Below are positions 11,375 through 22,230 of a stretch of 64,000 nt of DNA, piece by piece. Position 1 is the first letter of the stretch; each line of letters begins with the position of its first letter. Source of the stretch: Litsea cubeba (taxonomy: Eukaryota; Streptophyta; Magnoliopsida; Laurales; Lauraceae); contig CM022948.1 of NCBI GenBank assembly GCA_012931725.1, positions 89,736,888-89,800,887 of the forward strand. The letters are read 5' to 3'. The notes below the pieces were generated by a model, which saw only the letters and a program-made list of their open reading frames with translations, ran no database searches and was not told the origin of the DNA. The translations under genes were made by a program, and so were the position numbers.

Positions 11375-11888
11375 TTCTTGCGAACGTACTCCCCAGGCGG
11401 GATACTTAACGCGTTAGCTACAGCACTGCACGGGTCGATACGCACAGCGCCTAGTATCCATCGTTTACGGCTAGGACTACTGGGGTATCTAATCCCATTC
11501 GCTCCCCTAGCTTTCGTCTCTCAGTGTCAGTGTCGGCCCAGCAGGGTGCTTTCGCCGTTGGTGTTCTTTCCGATCTCTACGCATTTCACCGTGAGGTAGA
11601 GAGAAAATTATCAATTTACCCTTACTTTTGCAAAAAGATAAAAAAATCATCTCTTTTGTTGGGTAGAGAGCAGTTTAATAAATTTATAACAAATCCTCAC
11701 TTTCCCTAGCATATTCCACTCAGTTTTGAGGGGAAAATTTTTTAGTGGGGCCCACACGAATTTTCCCCCCATAATCACCTCCCCCAATTTCCCTCCCCCC
11801 TTCCCAAATACCCTCAATTAGGGCATTCCCCCCATTTTCCCCTCTACTTTCTCCTCCACCTCATTTTACACTCTTCCCAAACAGAGCG
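11081..11888. mobile_element. MITE-like element carrying plastid rDNA
   Basis: Left end CACTATGTTTGGGAAGGGG matches the ends of the MITE at 8612-8963. The right end CTTCCCAAACAGAGCG is a degenerate inverted copy. The interior arms are again purine-rich left and pyrimidine-rich right, and enclose a 355-bp plastid 16S fragment. The target duplication is not clear. Confidence 0.5.
11237..11591 (-). pseudogene. Plastid 16S rRNA fragment (NUPT)
   Basis: The minus strand reads the central part of bacterial-type 16S rRNA, roughly E. coli positions 680-1030. It contains the universal ATTAGATACCCCAGTAGTC motif, the ACGCGTTAAGTATCCCGCC stretch, AAACTCAAAGGAATTGACGG and the GCACAAGCGGTGGAGCATG motif. 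Details such as GATGGATACTAGGCGCTG are of the plastid type. Both junctions are abrupt and the flanks are A/T-rich nuclear sequence, so it is a nuclear insertion of plastid DNA, not a functional rRNA gene. Confidence 0.92.
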
Positions 11889-12245
11889 TTGCTGGAGATA
11901 ATGAGCCCAACAAAATAGTAGGATTTGATGTTAGTTTTTCTTGGCGTCTAACCCCGTGAGCAAGTCTTAATTAGGCAACCATTCACATGCATTCATGACA
12001 TCTTACACTTTGGCCACTCTGACTCAGGTATGAATGAGGCAATCTCTCAGCCACCTTTTTTTACGCCCTACATAACTTGTCATTCACCTCATCAAAAGAA
12101 CCCAAGTCCCATTTCCTTCCATTCTTCATGTTACAGACAAACTCTCTACATAACCCTTAGCTTAGAATCTTCTTAGGCAGAAAGCAACAGCACAATTCAA
12201 AAGGAGTTATAACTTATAAGAAACTTCCAAGTCAAACTCCCTCCC

Positions 12246-12253
12246 TATTTAAA
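12246..12253 (+). promoter_or_regulatory. TATA box of PR1b (TATTTAAA)
   Basis: Same motif, context and spacing (115 nt to the ATG at 12368) as in PR1a. The region 11950-12245 upstream is also homologous to 3410-3670. Confidence 0.55.
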
Positions 12254-12367
12254 CAACAGAACCACCCACCCACAAGTCAAAAACACAAGAACAAGACATA
12301 AAAGTTTGTTTGATTCCTTTCCATATCCTACTGTCCAGCAGAAACATATCTTCTAAAGCCAATTGGA

Positions 12368-12877
12368 ATGGCTCCATCCTCTTTAATATTCTTGAACATC
12401 TTCTCCTTGTTGATCTTGCTGCTTAGCTCGGTAATCATGGTTGATGCGAGAGCCAACAAAACAGAGATGATCAATCAGTTCTTGGACGCCCACAACAGTG
12501 CTAGAAAAGTGGTCGGGGTGCCATCCCTCGAGTAGGAGCCCCTCCTAGCCAACTTTGCGCATGCCTACTCGAACCAGCGGCGGCATGACTGTGCGTTGGT
12601 CCACTCCACTGCCATGACCTACGGCGAGAACATCTTCATTGGTCAAGGGCGGCGTTGGAACGCCAATGATGCGGTGGCCGCGTGGGTGGCAGAGAAGCAG
12701 TTCTATGACTATTCTAGCAATGCGTGCTCGGGCCCCGACTGCACCCACTACACCCAGATTGTGTGGCGCACCACAGAGCAGGTGGGGTGCGCCAAGATCA
12801 TCTGTGACAATGGGAGCAGCTACATCACTTGTGAGTATTATCCCCCAGGCAACTATGTTGGGGCCAGGCCGTACTGA
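12368..12877 (+). pseudogene. PR1: PR1b: PR-1 (CAP superfamily) gene with a nonsense codon
   Basis: The ATG at 12368 matches that of PR1a. The frame is collinear for 169 codons to a TGA at 12875-12877, except for TAG at 12533-12535 (codon 56), where PR1a has TGG in PPLKWEP. Downstream all CAP motifs are intact in the same frame: VHSTAM, YGENIFIGQGRRW, AAWVAEKQFYDY, CTHYTQIVWRTT, GCAKIIC, and a C-terminus CEYYPPGNYVGARPY. The last 11 residues fit the CAPE defence-peptide consensus PxGNxxxxxPY. One G-to-A change therefore explains the break. Without read-through the product would be a 55-residue stub. A read error or a natural null allele are alternatives. Confidence 0.85.
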
Positions 12878-13954
12878 TCTTGTCTGGCCATTGGGACCGG
12901 TTTGTTGTATGGTGGAATCTTACATGTGCTGGTGTGGTGTGGAAAGGAATATTAAGATCATATCAATTAGGACAACCCCACAGATTCAAGAGTAACTTGT
13001 ATGGTGCTCTACAGCTCTGCCTGTATTGCAGAGACACCAATGGTGCATATTACTTGTACAGGCCATTATTCCATTGATTGTTCATGTACATGTTATAATG
13101 TTTTATTCTAGTAAGAGAAGAATATATTTTTCTAATTGTTAATAATCTGCTATTTATTTGGAGAGAGAGAGAGAGAGCATATTGTAAGAATCCAGCAAAT
13201 GCCACCTCCTTTCTTATGAGGGAGGGCTTAGAATTCTCTGAGCTCAAAGCTGTAAATTCATATAACTTACTCCTTTATGATGATCAATATTTATTGGAAT
13301 TCTACAATAACCTGATTTTAAAAAATGGCATTTAGCCTGTCACACGTGTTGTACGAAAGGGAGGCCTTAGAATTCTCTGAGCTCAAAGCTGTAAATTCAT
13401 ATAACTTACTCCTTTATGATGATCAATATTTATTGGAATTCTACAATAACCTGATTTTAAAAAATGGCATTTAGCCTGTCACACGTGTTGTACACTCACA
13501 AATAACTCTGGAAGTCCAAATTTAACACTCATCGCATAGTTAGTCAAGAATGACCTAAAAAGAAAAATTAATACCTTCTTAAACCATTAAATTTTAGGAC
13601 CATATCTAAATCATTAATTTTTTTTTTAGGACCATAGATCAAGATCAAGAGGGATGATCCAGTGGGGTTGACAAATTGCATCTTTAGACCTAGATCTTCA
13701 AGGAGATAGATCTCACTGAATTTCTTCCATAGGCTGCTAGGCATAACATAAGCTCTCAGATTTTCAAGGGGTGGGCTTGTTTCATAGTGACCCACTAATG
13801 GGACCCACCAAACGGTTTCGACCATCCTGCACCATGGGACCCATGATGAGCCATTTATTATATTCCGGAACAATTTCAGTCTCGTCTCTCTCTCTCTCAC
13901 CCCCACAAGGCTAGGGTTTTGGGCGAAAGGGTTTGATCTCGATCTTTCCCAGAA
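12878..13954. other. PR1b-PFD1 intergenic region
   Basis: 12878-13100 is PR1b 3' flank related to 4316-4450 and, inverted, to 41880-42010. A (GA)n run is at 13160-13177, followed by a 139-bp tandem duplication (listed separately). 13500-13954 is the PFD1 promoter and leader, with a CT-rich run at 13883-13899. No separate gene is seen. Confidence 0.5.
13224..13493. repeat. 139-bp tandem duplication upstream of PFD1
   Basis: 13224-13354 is repeated at 13363-13493 almost perfectly (both start near TTAGAATTCTCTGAGCTC and end CACACGTGTTGTAC). The duplication includes a CACGTG E-box/G-box core and sits 460-730 bp upstream of the PFD1 start codon. Confidence 0.9.
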
Positions 13955-16900
13955 ATGGCGGACGAAGCTAACAGAACGGTACAAACACCTCTTCCTCTTC
14001 ACAGATATAAATTCTCCTCTCTTTTGATATGCCTTTGAATTTTCCTTTGTTTGGCTAGTTTTGAATTCTAAAGATTCTTCCTTTTCCTTGCATAAATGGA
14101 CCCTTCAAGTCCAGATATGAACTGTGAATGCTGTTTCACGATCCAAATCGTTGATTTGGTGGCCCCACCTCGGGAAAAAGTGTCCCACCACTGATTTTGT
14201 TGTAAACGATGACTTGAAACAGTTCAAGTTTCAACATATCAGTAATTGATGTATGAATTATGTGGATGTTGTTTATGGGTATTGGGTCCCATTCCTGTTG
14301 AATGGTATGGATAATTGTCGTGTTGCAGAGCATTGCTGGCATTCTCGTATGCGAATTTCAATGAATTTTTGTGTCTGGGTTTGTGGATTTTGAATATGGT
14401 GTTGAAACTTTTGTGGTTTTTGGTGATTTGGAGGGAGATTTTGTTAGCCAGCTGTTGGGTCTGTTCATGTTGTGACAGGAATTTACGTCGGTTGAGATGT
14501 TTGTTCAGTGTGGGAAAATAGTTTCTGTGGTGAATGGAAGGAAAGCAAATGAATGATTTTCTCTGCTTGCTGCATTCATTTCTTGCAAGAATTGTTATTT
14601 TGAGATGGTAATATGATGAAGTTGGATAATGGTGATATTGTAATTGGTACTGGTCTGGAATTCATCCTTCCATCTTCGCTTCACTCTAGTTAATAATCTT
14701 TTTTCTATTGTTGTCTCTCTTACTCTTTTACGGATTCTTCAACCATCTATTCATTCAGCTACTTGAAGGGTCCCTCTGTCTGTCTGTTTGCTTGTATTTG
14801 TTTGTGATTTAAAAGTTCCATTGAGTGATGTCTTAGTTTGTGCGCATGACTTTATTTCTCTCTGAATGCAGGCATTTCTTGAAATTCAAGGACGGATGAT
14901 AGAGACTACAGGGAAGTTAAAACAGGTTTGCTTGTAGACTTTTGTAACTCCTCTTATATCAATGAGGCTATTCTTTAGGCAATGATTATTTCTCAACTGG
15001 TAAAGTGAAATTTGTGGAAAAGTAATCACAACAGTCGAAGATTTTACTTTAACCATGTTTGGTTGGTTACAACAAGTGGGAAAGTAAAGTCCCAACTGCC
15101 TAAAACAATTTACTTTTTACTTTTCCAGCTGCCAATTTTTTTTAATAAAATTCAATTCAAGTGGTTACTTTACCACTTGTTGACTTGTCATCTCACTTCA
15201 AATTACTTACATTTTTACTTTGCTGAAAGTATACTTATCCTTTAATCAACGTTAATTCCGGAAACTAGTACACAAATTCCATGGTATGGATAACGTTTAT
15301 TGTACTTCGTTGGAATCTGTATTAGCATGTTGTTGTGGTTATCCTATTCCTATCCTTTGGGTATTAGCTTCCATGTGGGTCCATTCTTTTTCTATTTTCT
15401 CTATTTCTTAGTTGGAAGCTTATGCTGGTTTTCTTTAATGGAATGATAAAAAAAATTGCTGAAAAACTGGACTTGATATACAGAGCTATCATACGATTGA
15501 AAACATCAAATCCCATTTACAATGATACTGGATGGCTCCAAAATGTGGCGGGTAACTTCGTCATTACCCAGAAGCTACAATGTAATCCTGTTCCTTGATT
15601 TTGACTGTTACATAATCTTTTATAAGGAGAAGAGCTTTTATCCTTTCAAAAAAAGGAGAAGAGCTTTAAGAGTTGTTGACCCTTTCTGGTTCTCTGAGTA
15701 AAAGTTGCCTCTACACTGAAAGAGTAAAAGACTGCAAAACGTGACATGAACTAATTTATTCAGCTAAATAGTTAATGTATAAAGTTTGATGAAGGTTGAT
15801 CTTCCACAAACTTTCTGGAAACTGAACTTAAAAGACGTCCCTCTGTGTGTGAGGTTGCTCTGAATAGTTACTTGCTGTAGCTCAGTTCACCTACTTGGTG
15901 GGTCTTGTATGGATATGCTTGTAGGGGTCCTCAAAGAGGTGTTTGTTCCCACGTGCTTATTACTCGTCAAGTTAAAACACTATTTGGCTACATTAAACTA
16001 CTTATTAGAAAAGCAAAAAAACCATAAATGTCACAAGATAATTTTCTGTTCGAGAATAGCCCCAACACCAAGAAACAGGTGCTAGGATCTGTATTATATC
16101 ATCTTTTATCAGCAACAAGATAATTTTATCAACGATGACAAGGGAATTACGAAACCATCAGTCCATCACAGATAAAACAAATAGAAAGCCAAAGCACAGG
16201 TACTAGAATCTATATGCAACTCATTCAGATCATAAGCTAGAACAGTGGGATTACTTTTTCAGATTAATGACCTGTTACAGAACTTGATCCAGGCACTATT
16301 GTCTCTGGGTGGACATGATGTTCTCAAAGGGTCCTTTTTGTGTTGGTCGCAAGTTTTCATTTAGACTTGGTCATCATAAATGGTAGGACCTTGACACAAG
16401 GGTGATAAATGTCCTTCGGCTGAGAGAACCTGTAGCTATTTTGCTTATGTTTGCTCCTCCATTTGGTGTAGACGGTCGTATCTTTGTCTCAATTATGGAA
16501 CCTCACTCCTGAGTTTTCTTTTTTCTTCTGGATTATCCATTGTTTTACCACCCACTAACAAGCATCAAGGTTATAAGAAAGTATGAAACCCGAAGATATC
16601 CCACATTGACAATTTTAGTTGTTTTCTTTGTTGAACACATTCAGTTGTTTTCTATAAATATGTTGCAAGTCGACAAGAGCCCGTGGCACAGTTGAAAGTC
16701 CTCACTATTGTAACCTTGAGGTTGTGGGTTCAAGTCATATTACCAATAAAAAAATTGTTGCAAGTCAAATACGCGCGCTTTCTCTGTTTTTTTCTTCCTC
16801 ATTGCTTGCACCTAGACTTGGCTGTTTTCATCCATTGCTTACCTTTCAGGTGCAAATTCAAATTCGCAATAAAGAAGGAGAAAAGAAACGTGCTTATCTA

Positions 16901-19691
16901 ACATTGGAAGAATTGCGACAATTATCAGATGATACAAATACATATAAATCTATAGGTATGGACATAATATTCAATTTAAAAGATATGTGTTCTTTCCGTT
17001 ATTCTTTTTCTTTCTTTCTTTCTTTTTTTTTTTTTTTTTTTTTGATATTTTTCATTGTCACTATACTGGCCATTACATTTTAAATGCTTGGACATGAATG
17101 GTGCTAAAAAAAAAAAACCTTTTATCATTCAAAGAAAAAAAGGGGTTAAAAAACTGCTTATAAAGCATTAGACACATGGAAATGCAAGTTTAAGTGTTTA
17201 ACCAAATATCATATGCAGAGAAAAAAGAAAAGGCAAAACAGATAATGTACATCTTACATGGTTAGAAATGATGAAGGCTGTTGCTTATCACTTTTTAAAA
17301 GGCAATGGCCACAAATTAAAGTGCCATCTTATGGTAAATTAAACTTTGTTGGGAGAACTATTGAAATATGAAATAATAAGGATAACATCTGGGGCTTTCT
17401 TGCCTGTTGATGTTGGATATCTTGGTGAGGAAAAGGAGTTTTCAATTACCATTAAATTTGGAAAGAAGAGTAGGGGACCTGGGGATTGTGTTATCTGGAA
17501 ATGGGTTGCAAATATCAGGAACAGCAACGGGTTGGGTGAAAACAAAATACCCTCCCCAACCCTCTATTTTTTGACGCAGGTTTGGTAGTGGGTTTGCCGG
17601 GTTTGAGTTCAGTATGGGTTTTTAGATTTTGACCTTATTCAGGTTTCAGGCAAGTTTGGGTCTTGGCTACACCGTACTAGCTTTGCTTGTTTGTGATTAA
17701 TCTATATATTACTTAGTAACATTTGATACATAGCTTCTATAGCACTAGCGGTAGTGGACATTTATAAAATGTAAGAGTGGTAGTCATAGGTTCAAGTCCT
17801 CAGCTGTTAAGAATTTTTATAGATTGTTTTCATATTTGGAAATAAGAAAAGAAAAATAGCTAGTATCAAACCTGACTTGACCTGTACCCGTCATGGTCAG
17901 GGTATCAATATAGTTTGGTAAACATTGATGAAAAATGATGCCTTTCTAATAGTAATATAGAAATTATACAAGAGATGTATGATGCATGAAGTGACAATGA
18001 CCGTCTGGAATTTTTGTTCTAGAAACATCCAAACTGATTGAAATTTAGCATCAGTCATATAGAGGCATCTTATTTATTGTGATTGAACCGTATGATAGAA
18101 AGGCTATTCACATCTGACACAGTTTTTGTTGCTTTACAGGGAAAGCGTGAGTCCTGGATCCCCATTACCTTCAGAAGTCACAACTCGTCCAATCAAAACA
18201 ATTCAATCCTGTGACCGATTTGCTGATTGTGGTGAAATTCCTAAAATTTCAAAGATTCATTTCCTTTTTGTTGATGGGCAGGTTTGTCTTAGAGCCAAAA
18301 TCAGTTCTTGTCAATGAGCAGGAGCAGAAGCTTAAGGATAGTGAAGCTGCTATAACCTCATTGCAGGTCTCTTTCATTTTCATTTTCATTTAGGCTTTTT
18401 CGGTCAAGTGCCCATGGCCCTGTAGGACAGTTGGAAGGCGCTCATTTTCATAACCACGAGGTTGTGGGTTTGAGTCATGTTGGCTAATCCCTTAAAAAGA
18501 AAAAAGAAAAAGAATAGGACTATGGTACGCAGGATGTAAAACACTGCAAGGTTTGTCATTAACAGAATATCGAGATGTTTCTTGCTTGGCTATATAATTC
18601 AAATATTTAATTTGTCCAAGTGCTTCCGTCTCTCTAAAACTCTCCAATCCATCGCACATGGGATTCTGAAATTTGGGGTGAGGCTTGTTCACTCGAGCCC
18701 AATTCGTATTACTGATATTGATGACACTAAGGCCTGTTTGTTTGCCATAGGATGGAATAGAAGAGGAGTAAAAAAGGTTGCAACGGTTGAAATTTTTACC
18801 TCAAAGCTTGTTTGGATGGAGCACAGGGGACAAGTGAAATAAAGCACCCCCCCTTTACTCTACTTAACCCATCAAAATTTCATTCCAGCCAACCTGAATA
18901 ACTTGCATGCTTAACCCTCACCTTCTTTCTTTCCCATGAAAGTTGCCACCCCTCACTTTCATCTTACTTTATTCCAACAAACCAAACACATGTAAAGTAA
19001 TTCAATGCTCATTTTATTTCAACCCACTCCACTTTTATTTTATTCCAAATCTGAGATTTACTCTACTCTTACTCTATCCCTCTTGGAAACAAATAGGCCC
19101 TAAAGCCCCACATAAAACATGTATATATAGCAAAATCATAAGAACTCTGAATTTTTTTTTTTTAATTGATGTCATATAGCTCTAACGTAAAGCTACTTGT
19201 TTTTCTAACATTTATTAATGATATTAAGTACGGATTAGGATTTAACCCAGTTTATTTTTTTGGTTTAGCAGTAACTTTGATCATAGCTGCTCTTGCACCG
19301 TCTCCAAATTTAAAAAAAATAGAAAAAAATGAAAAGGAAGAGAAAGAAAACCTCAACAGAGACATCTAAAGAGTCCAAAATTCAATTTAGAGTTTGTGTG
19401 TGTCATTTCTGTTCTGACTCGGTCAATATAAAAAGAACTGTATGGGACTCGACCTAATTTATACAAACACCCATATCGGGTTATTAACTCGACTTGTTCG
19501 TGGTCAAGGTTGAGTTGAAGCCTGCCAAATTTTAAAATGATGATCTCACAGGCCAATTGTTGTACCTGCAGACTTCCAAGGAGTACTTAGAGAAGCAAAT
19601 GGCAGAGATAGAGAACAATCTGAGGGAGCTATTGCAGCAAGATCCAGGTCTTGCTCGTCAGATAATGTCACTGTCGACGTCTGTGATGTAG
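13955..19691 (+). CDS. PFD1: Prefoldin subunit 1 (beta-class), six exons including a microexon
   Basis: This is a subunit of the cytosolic hexameric prefoldin chaperone, which hands nascent tubulin and actin to the CCT chaperonin. I read exons 13955-13978, 14872-14925, 16850-16955, 18140-18146, 18282-18366 and 19572-19691. All have GT-AG borders and together give 131 codons plus TAG. The protein begins MADEANRTAFLEIQGRM and continues with the LTLEELRQL hairpin region, FVLEPKSVL, the EQEQKLKDSE coiled coil and a C-terminal KEYLEKQMAEIENNLREL coiled coil ending QQDPGLARQIM. Length and sequence agree with plant PFD1 (about 128 residues). The 7-nt fourth exon is needed to keep the frame: without it the frame hits TAG at once. 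Introns contain SINE-like relics and a Tourist-like MITE (18731-19100). No lesion is visible. Confidence 0.92.
16672..16755 (+). mobile_element. tRNA-like SINE relic in PFD1 intron 2
   Basis: It reads GCCCGTGGCACAGTTGAAAG (A-box-like) and GGTTGTGGGTTCAAGTC (B-box-like). It is followed by an A-rich tail and flanked by the direct repeat TGTTGCAAGTC (16661-16671 and 16756-16766). The short length suggests a truncated copy. Confidence 0.5.
17743..17830 (+). repeat. tRNA-like sequence in PFD1 intron 3
   Basis: GCGGTAGTGG and ATAGGTTCAAGTCCTC are placed about like A and B boxes. It does not fold into a credible tRNA and has no obvious target duplication, so an old SINE relic is the best reading. 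Confidence 0.3.
18140..18146 (+). other. PFD1: PFD1 7-nt microexon (GGAAAGC)
   Basis: It is bounded by TTTACAG and GTGAGTCC, both strong plant splice signals. It completes a Gly codon begun by exon 3, adds Lys, and starts an Ala codon finished by exon 5. The protein then reads SIGKAFVLEPKSVL, which fits the SIG(R/K)TFILEPK block of other plant PFD1 proteins. Direct joining of exons 3 and 5 would give an immediate frameshift and stop. Confidence 0.8.
18407..18500 (+). repeat. tRNA-like SINE relic in PFD1 intron 5
   Basis: GGACAGTTGGAAGGCGCTC and GAGGTTGTGGGTTTGAGTC are close to the boxes of the relic at 16672-16755, with an A-rich tail near 18490. Same family, diverged. Confidence 0.45.
18731..19100. 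mobile_element. Tourist-like MITE in PFD1 intron 5, 370 bp
   Basis: Left end GGCCTGTTTGTTTGCC; right end the reverse complement of GGGCCTATTTGTTTCC. TAA target duplications lie at 18728-18730 and 19101-19103. Confidence 0.7.
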
Positions 19692-20607
19692 ATTGTGTTG
19701 CATTGCATTGTTGAACACATTGTGTCTCACCTCTTCTAAGAGAGGAGTGTGTTTAATTTTATTCTAGTAGTACTGCACCATCTTCTGGTATTACGTCATA
19801 ATAAAGGATTAAAATCATGAGTATCCATTTTCTTGAGCTGTCTTTTATCTCAAATCTTAAGCTAATTGTTGGTATTGGTCATACCTTTTTTTTCTAAAGC
19901 CTCTTTTCAAGCATCAACCATGAACTACTGTGTGGTATTGAGCGCAGTTGATCCATGGGTCAATGGTGTTTCCCAAAAAAGGTGCCAGTAAGTCTGTATC
20001 CTAGAACAGGACAATTAAGTAATGAAATACTGTCTGTATCCTAGAACAGGACAATTAAGTAATGAAATACTTGATTGAAAATTAGAAATTGACTACTGAA
20101 TCATATCCATTGGACAGAGTTATTTGTTATGGTATTTAAGATATCATGATACTCTAATGCTCAATGCATGCTATTCATCTCATTGAAATTTAAACGAAAA
20201 AAAAAAAGTAGTAGTAATAATAACATATGTTTCAGTTAGATTTTGTGTCTTTTTAAATATTCTCAAACGGCATTGTGTTTCCTCTTTTATTATAAATTTC
20301 TTATCATGTATATTTAGTAATTTATATCCTTGTAACTAGCTACACTTAGCATAGCATATCCATCTCACCCATATGTACTTCAACTTTGTAATGTTTCTCT
20401 GACGTTTTACATTCATTTCCATGACAATGTAAGCCTATTCTCTGTTTTGTAAAATGCATTTTTAATTGAAGTGGTTCTCAATAATTGCGCAACACTTACT
20501 GAGATTGTATCTACTTTGCCTCCCACCCCCATCTGTTGGTTCTTTTTACGAAGTTAACTTGAATTCTTCTTTTCCTCACATGTACAAGTTGTCCACCCCT
20601 TGTATGT
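19692..20607. other. PFD1 3' flank; start of duplicated unit A
   Basis: 19692-19960 is PFD1 3' UTR and flank (AATAAAGG at about 19800). From about 19966 the sequence is highly similar to 51672 onward (unit B). A 40-bp tandem duplication (TGTATCCTAGAACAGGACAA repeated) lies at 19993-20070 in unit A only. No gene is seen. Confidence 0.6.
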
Positions 20608-20615
20608 GTGAGTTC

Positions 20616-21180
20616 TAGGGCTGCACATGGGCGGTTCGGATCGGTTTAACACTAAAACCAATAACCAAACCGAACCTGTCGGTTTTTTAATTAACCGATC
20701 CGATCCGACCGATGGAGAGGGCTTAAACCGAACCGAACCGTTTGGTTCGGTCCGGTTCGGTCGGTTAAACCGTTGTTTTTTATTTTTTATTTTGAAAATC
20801 AAACATTGGAAATTTCAAAATGATGATACCCCGTCCTTTGCATTATTCCAATATTTAGTGCAAACATAAAAACCCAACATTCCAGTAACCCATATAAAAA
20901 ATAATTTTACTCCACAAAGAGAGTTTGGACTAAAAGCAAGTGTATAAAAACGAAACCCTAAGGCTAAAATAGTAAAAAAAGCAATACTTAAGTTATTGTA
21001 TACGGTCGGTTCGGTTTAAGCGGTTAACCGTGGGCTCAATCCGATAACCGACCGATGTAAGCGGTTTTTATTATTTTCAAACCGTTAACCGAACTGATCT
21101 ACTATAAACCGATCCGAACCGCCCGGTTCGGTCGGTTCGGTTCGGTTTTACGGTGATATCGGATTTTTTGTGCAGCCATA
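20616..21180. mobile_element. Non-autonomous hAT element, 565 bp
   Basis: Ends TAGGGCTGCACATGGG and the reverse complement of TATGGCTGCACAAAA. The 8-bp target duplication GTGAGTTC is perfect at 20608-20615 and 21181-21188. Subterminal GGTTCGG/CCGAACC arrays face inward. Unit B has the intact empty site at 52304-52311. Confidence 0.92.
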
Positions 21181-21300
21181 GTGAGTTCGTATTACTTTAC
21201 ATGTGCAAGCCTTCCAAGGACCCAACCCCTTAGCCGAGATAAAAGATTATGTCAATGGACCTTTGATTATTCAGTTACCGAAAGGACTTATGGACCCTCT

Positions 21301-22230
21301 TTTTGGATATAATTCACAATTTGGGTCATACATGAAGATCTATATTTCCATAAACATGTATAAAATATATATATATAAAATATATATATTTATATAAAAA
21401 ATATATACATGTATCTCTCACCTTACTATGAGAGATAGAGGTGGGAGCCCTCACTTTTAAGTTGTTGGCATTGGATATGAATGTGAGGGCCTCCACCTTA
21501 TCTCTCATAATAAGGTGAGAGCATCTCTCATAGGAGCATCTCCCTTTATATAAATGGGAGATGCTTAAATGGGAGATATCTTGCAGATTAAATGAGAGAT
21601 TGGGTGGAGCCCTCACATCTATCTCTTAGATATCTTTTTGGATATAATTCACAATTTGGTCCAAATTGGGTCATATATGAAGATCTATATTTCCAGGAAC
21701 ATATATAAAATATATATATAATATATATATTTATAAAAAAATATATATACATTTATCTCTCACCTTACTATGAGAAATAGAGGTGGGGGCCCTCACTTTT
21801 AAGTTGTTGGCATTAGATATGAATGTGAGGGCCTCCACCTTATCTCTCATAATAAGGTGAGAGCATCTCTCATAGGAGCATCTCCCTTTATATAAATGGG
21901 AGATGCTTAAATGGGAGATATCTTTCAGATTAAATGAGAGATTGGGTGGAGCCCTCACATCTATCTCTTAGATATCTTTTTGGATATAATTCACAATTTG
22001 GTCCGAATTGGGTCATATATGAAGATCTATATTTCCATGAACATGTATAAAATTAATATATTTATATAAATGGGAGATACTTCTATGAGAAATATCTTTC
22101 ACCTTAAATGAGAGATTGAGTCGGGGCCCTTATATCTATTTCCAATGCCAACAACTTAAATGTGAGGACTTCCACCCCTATCTCTCATATAATATAATGT
22201 GAGAGATATCTCATATAAGTGCATTTTCCT
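21301..22230. repeat. Tandem repeat of about 340 bp with embedded foldback MITE
   Basis: The motif TTTTGGATATAATTCACAA starts units at 21301, 21636 and 21978 (spacing 335 and 342 bp; the third unit is partial). Each of the first two holds a palindromic stretch of TCTCTCACCTTACTATGAGA type that folds back on TCTCATAATAAGGTGAGAG. Unit B has one short copy without the foldback (52419-52500), so the MITE inserted and was then amplified in unit A. Confidence 0.75.

Noticed and set aside
11237..11591. Functional rRNA gene
   Set aside because: Only about a quarter of 16S is present, with abrupt junctions into nuclear repeat DNA; it is a NUPT.
13568..14002. 144-codon minus-strand open frame over the PFD1 start
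   Set aside because: It overlaps the clear PFD1 leader and exon 1 on the other strand and has no recognisable domain.
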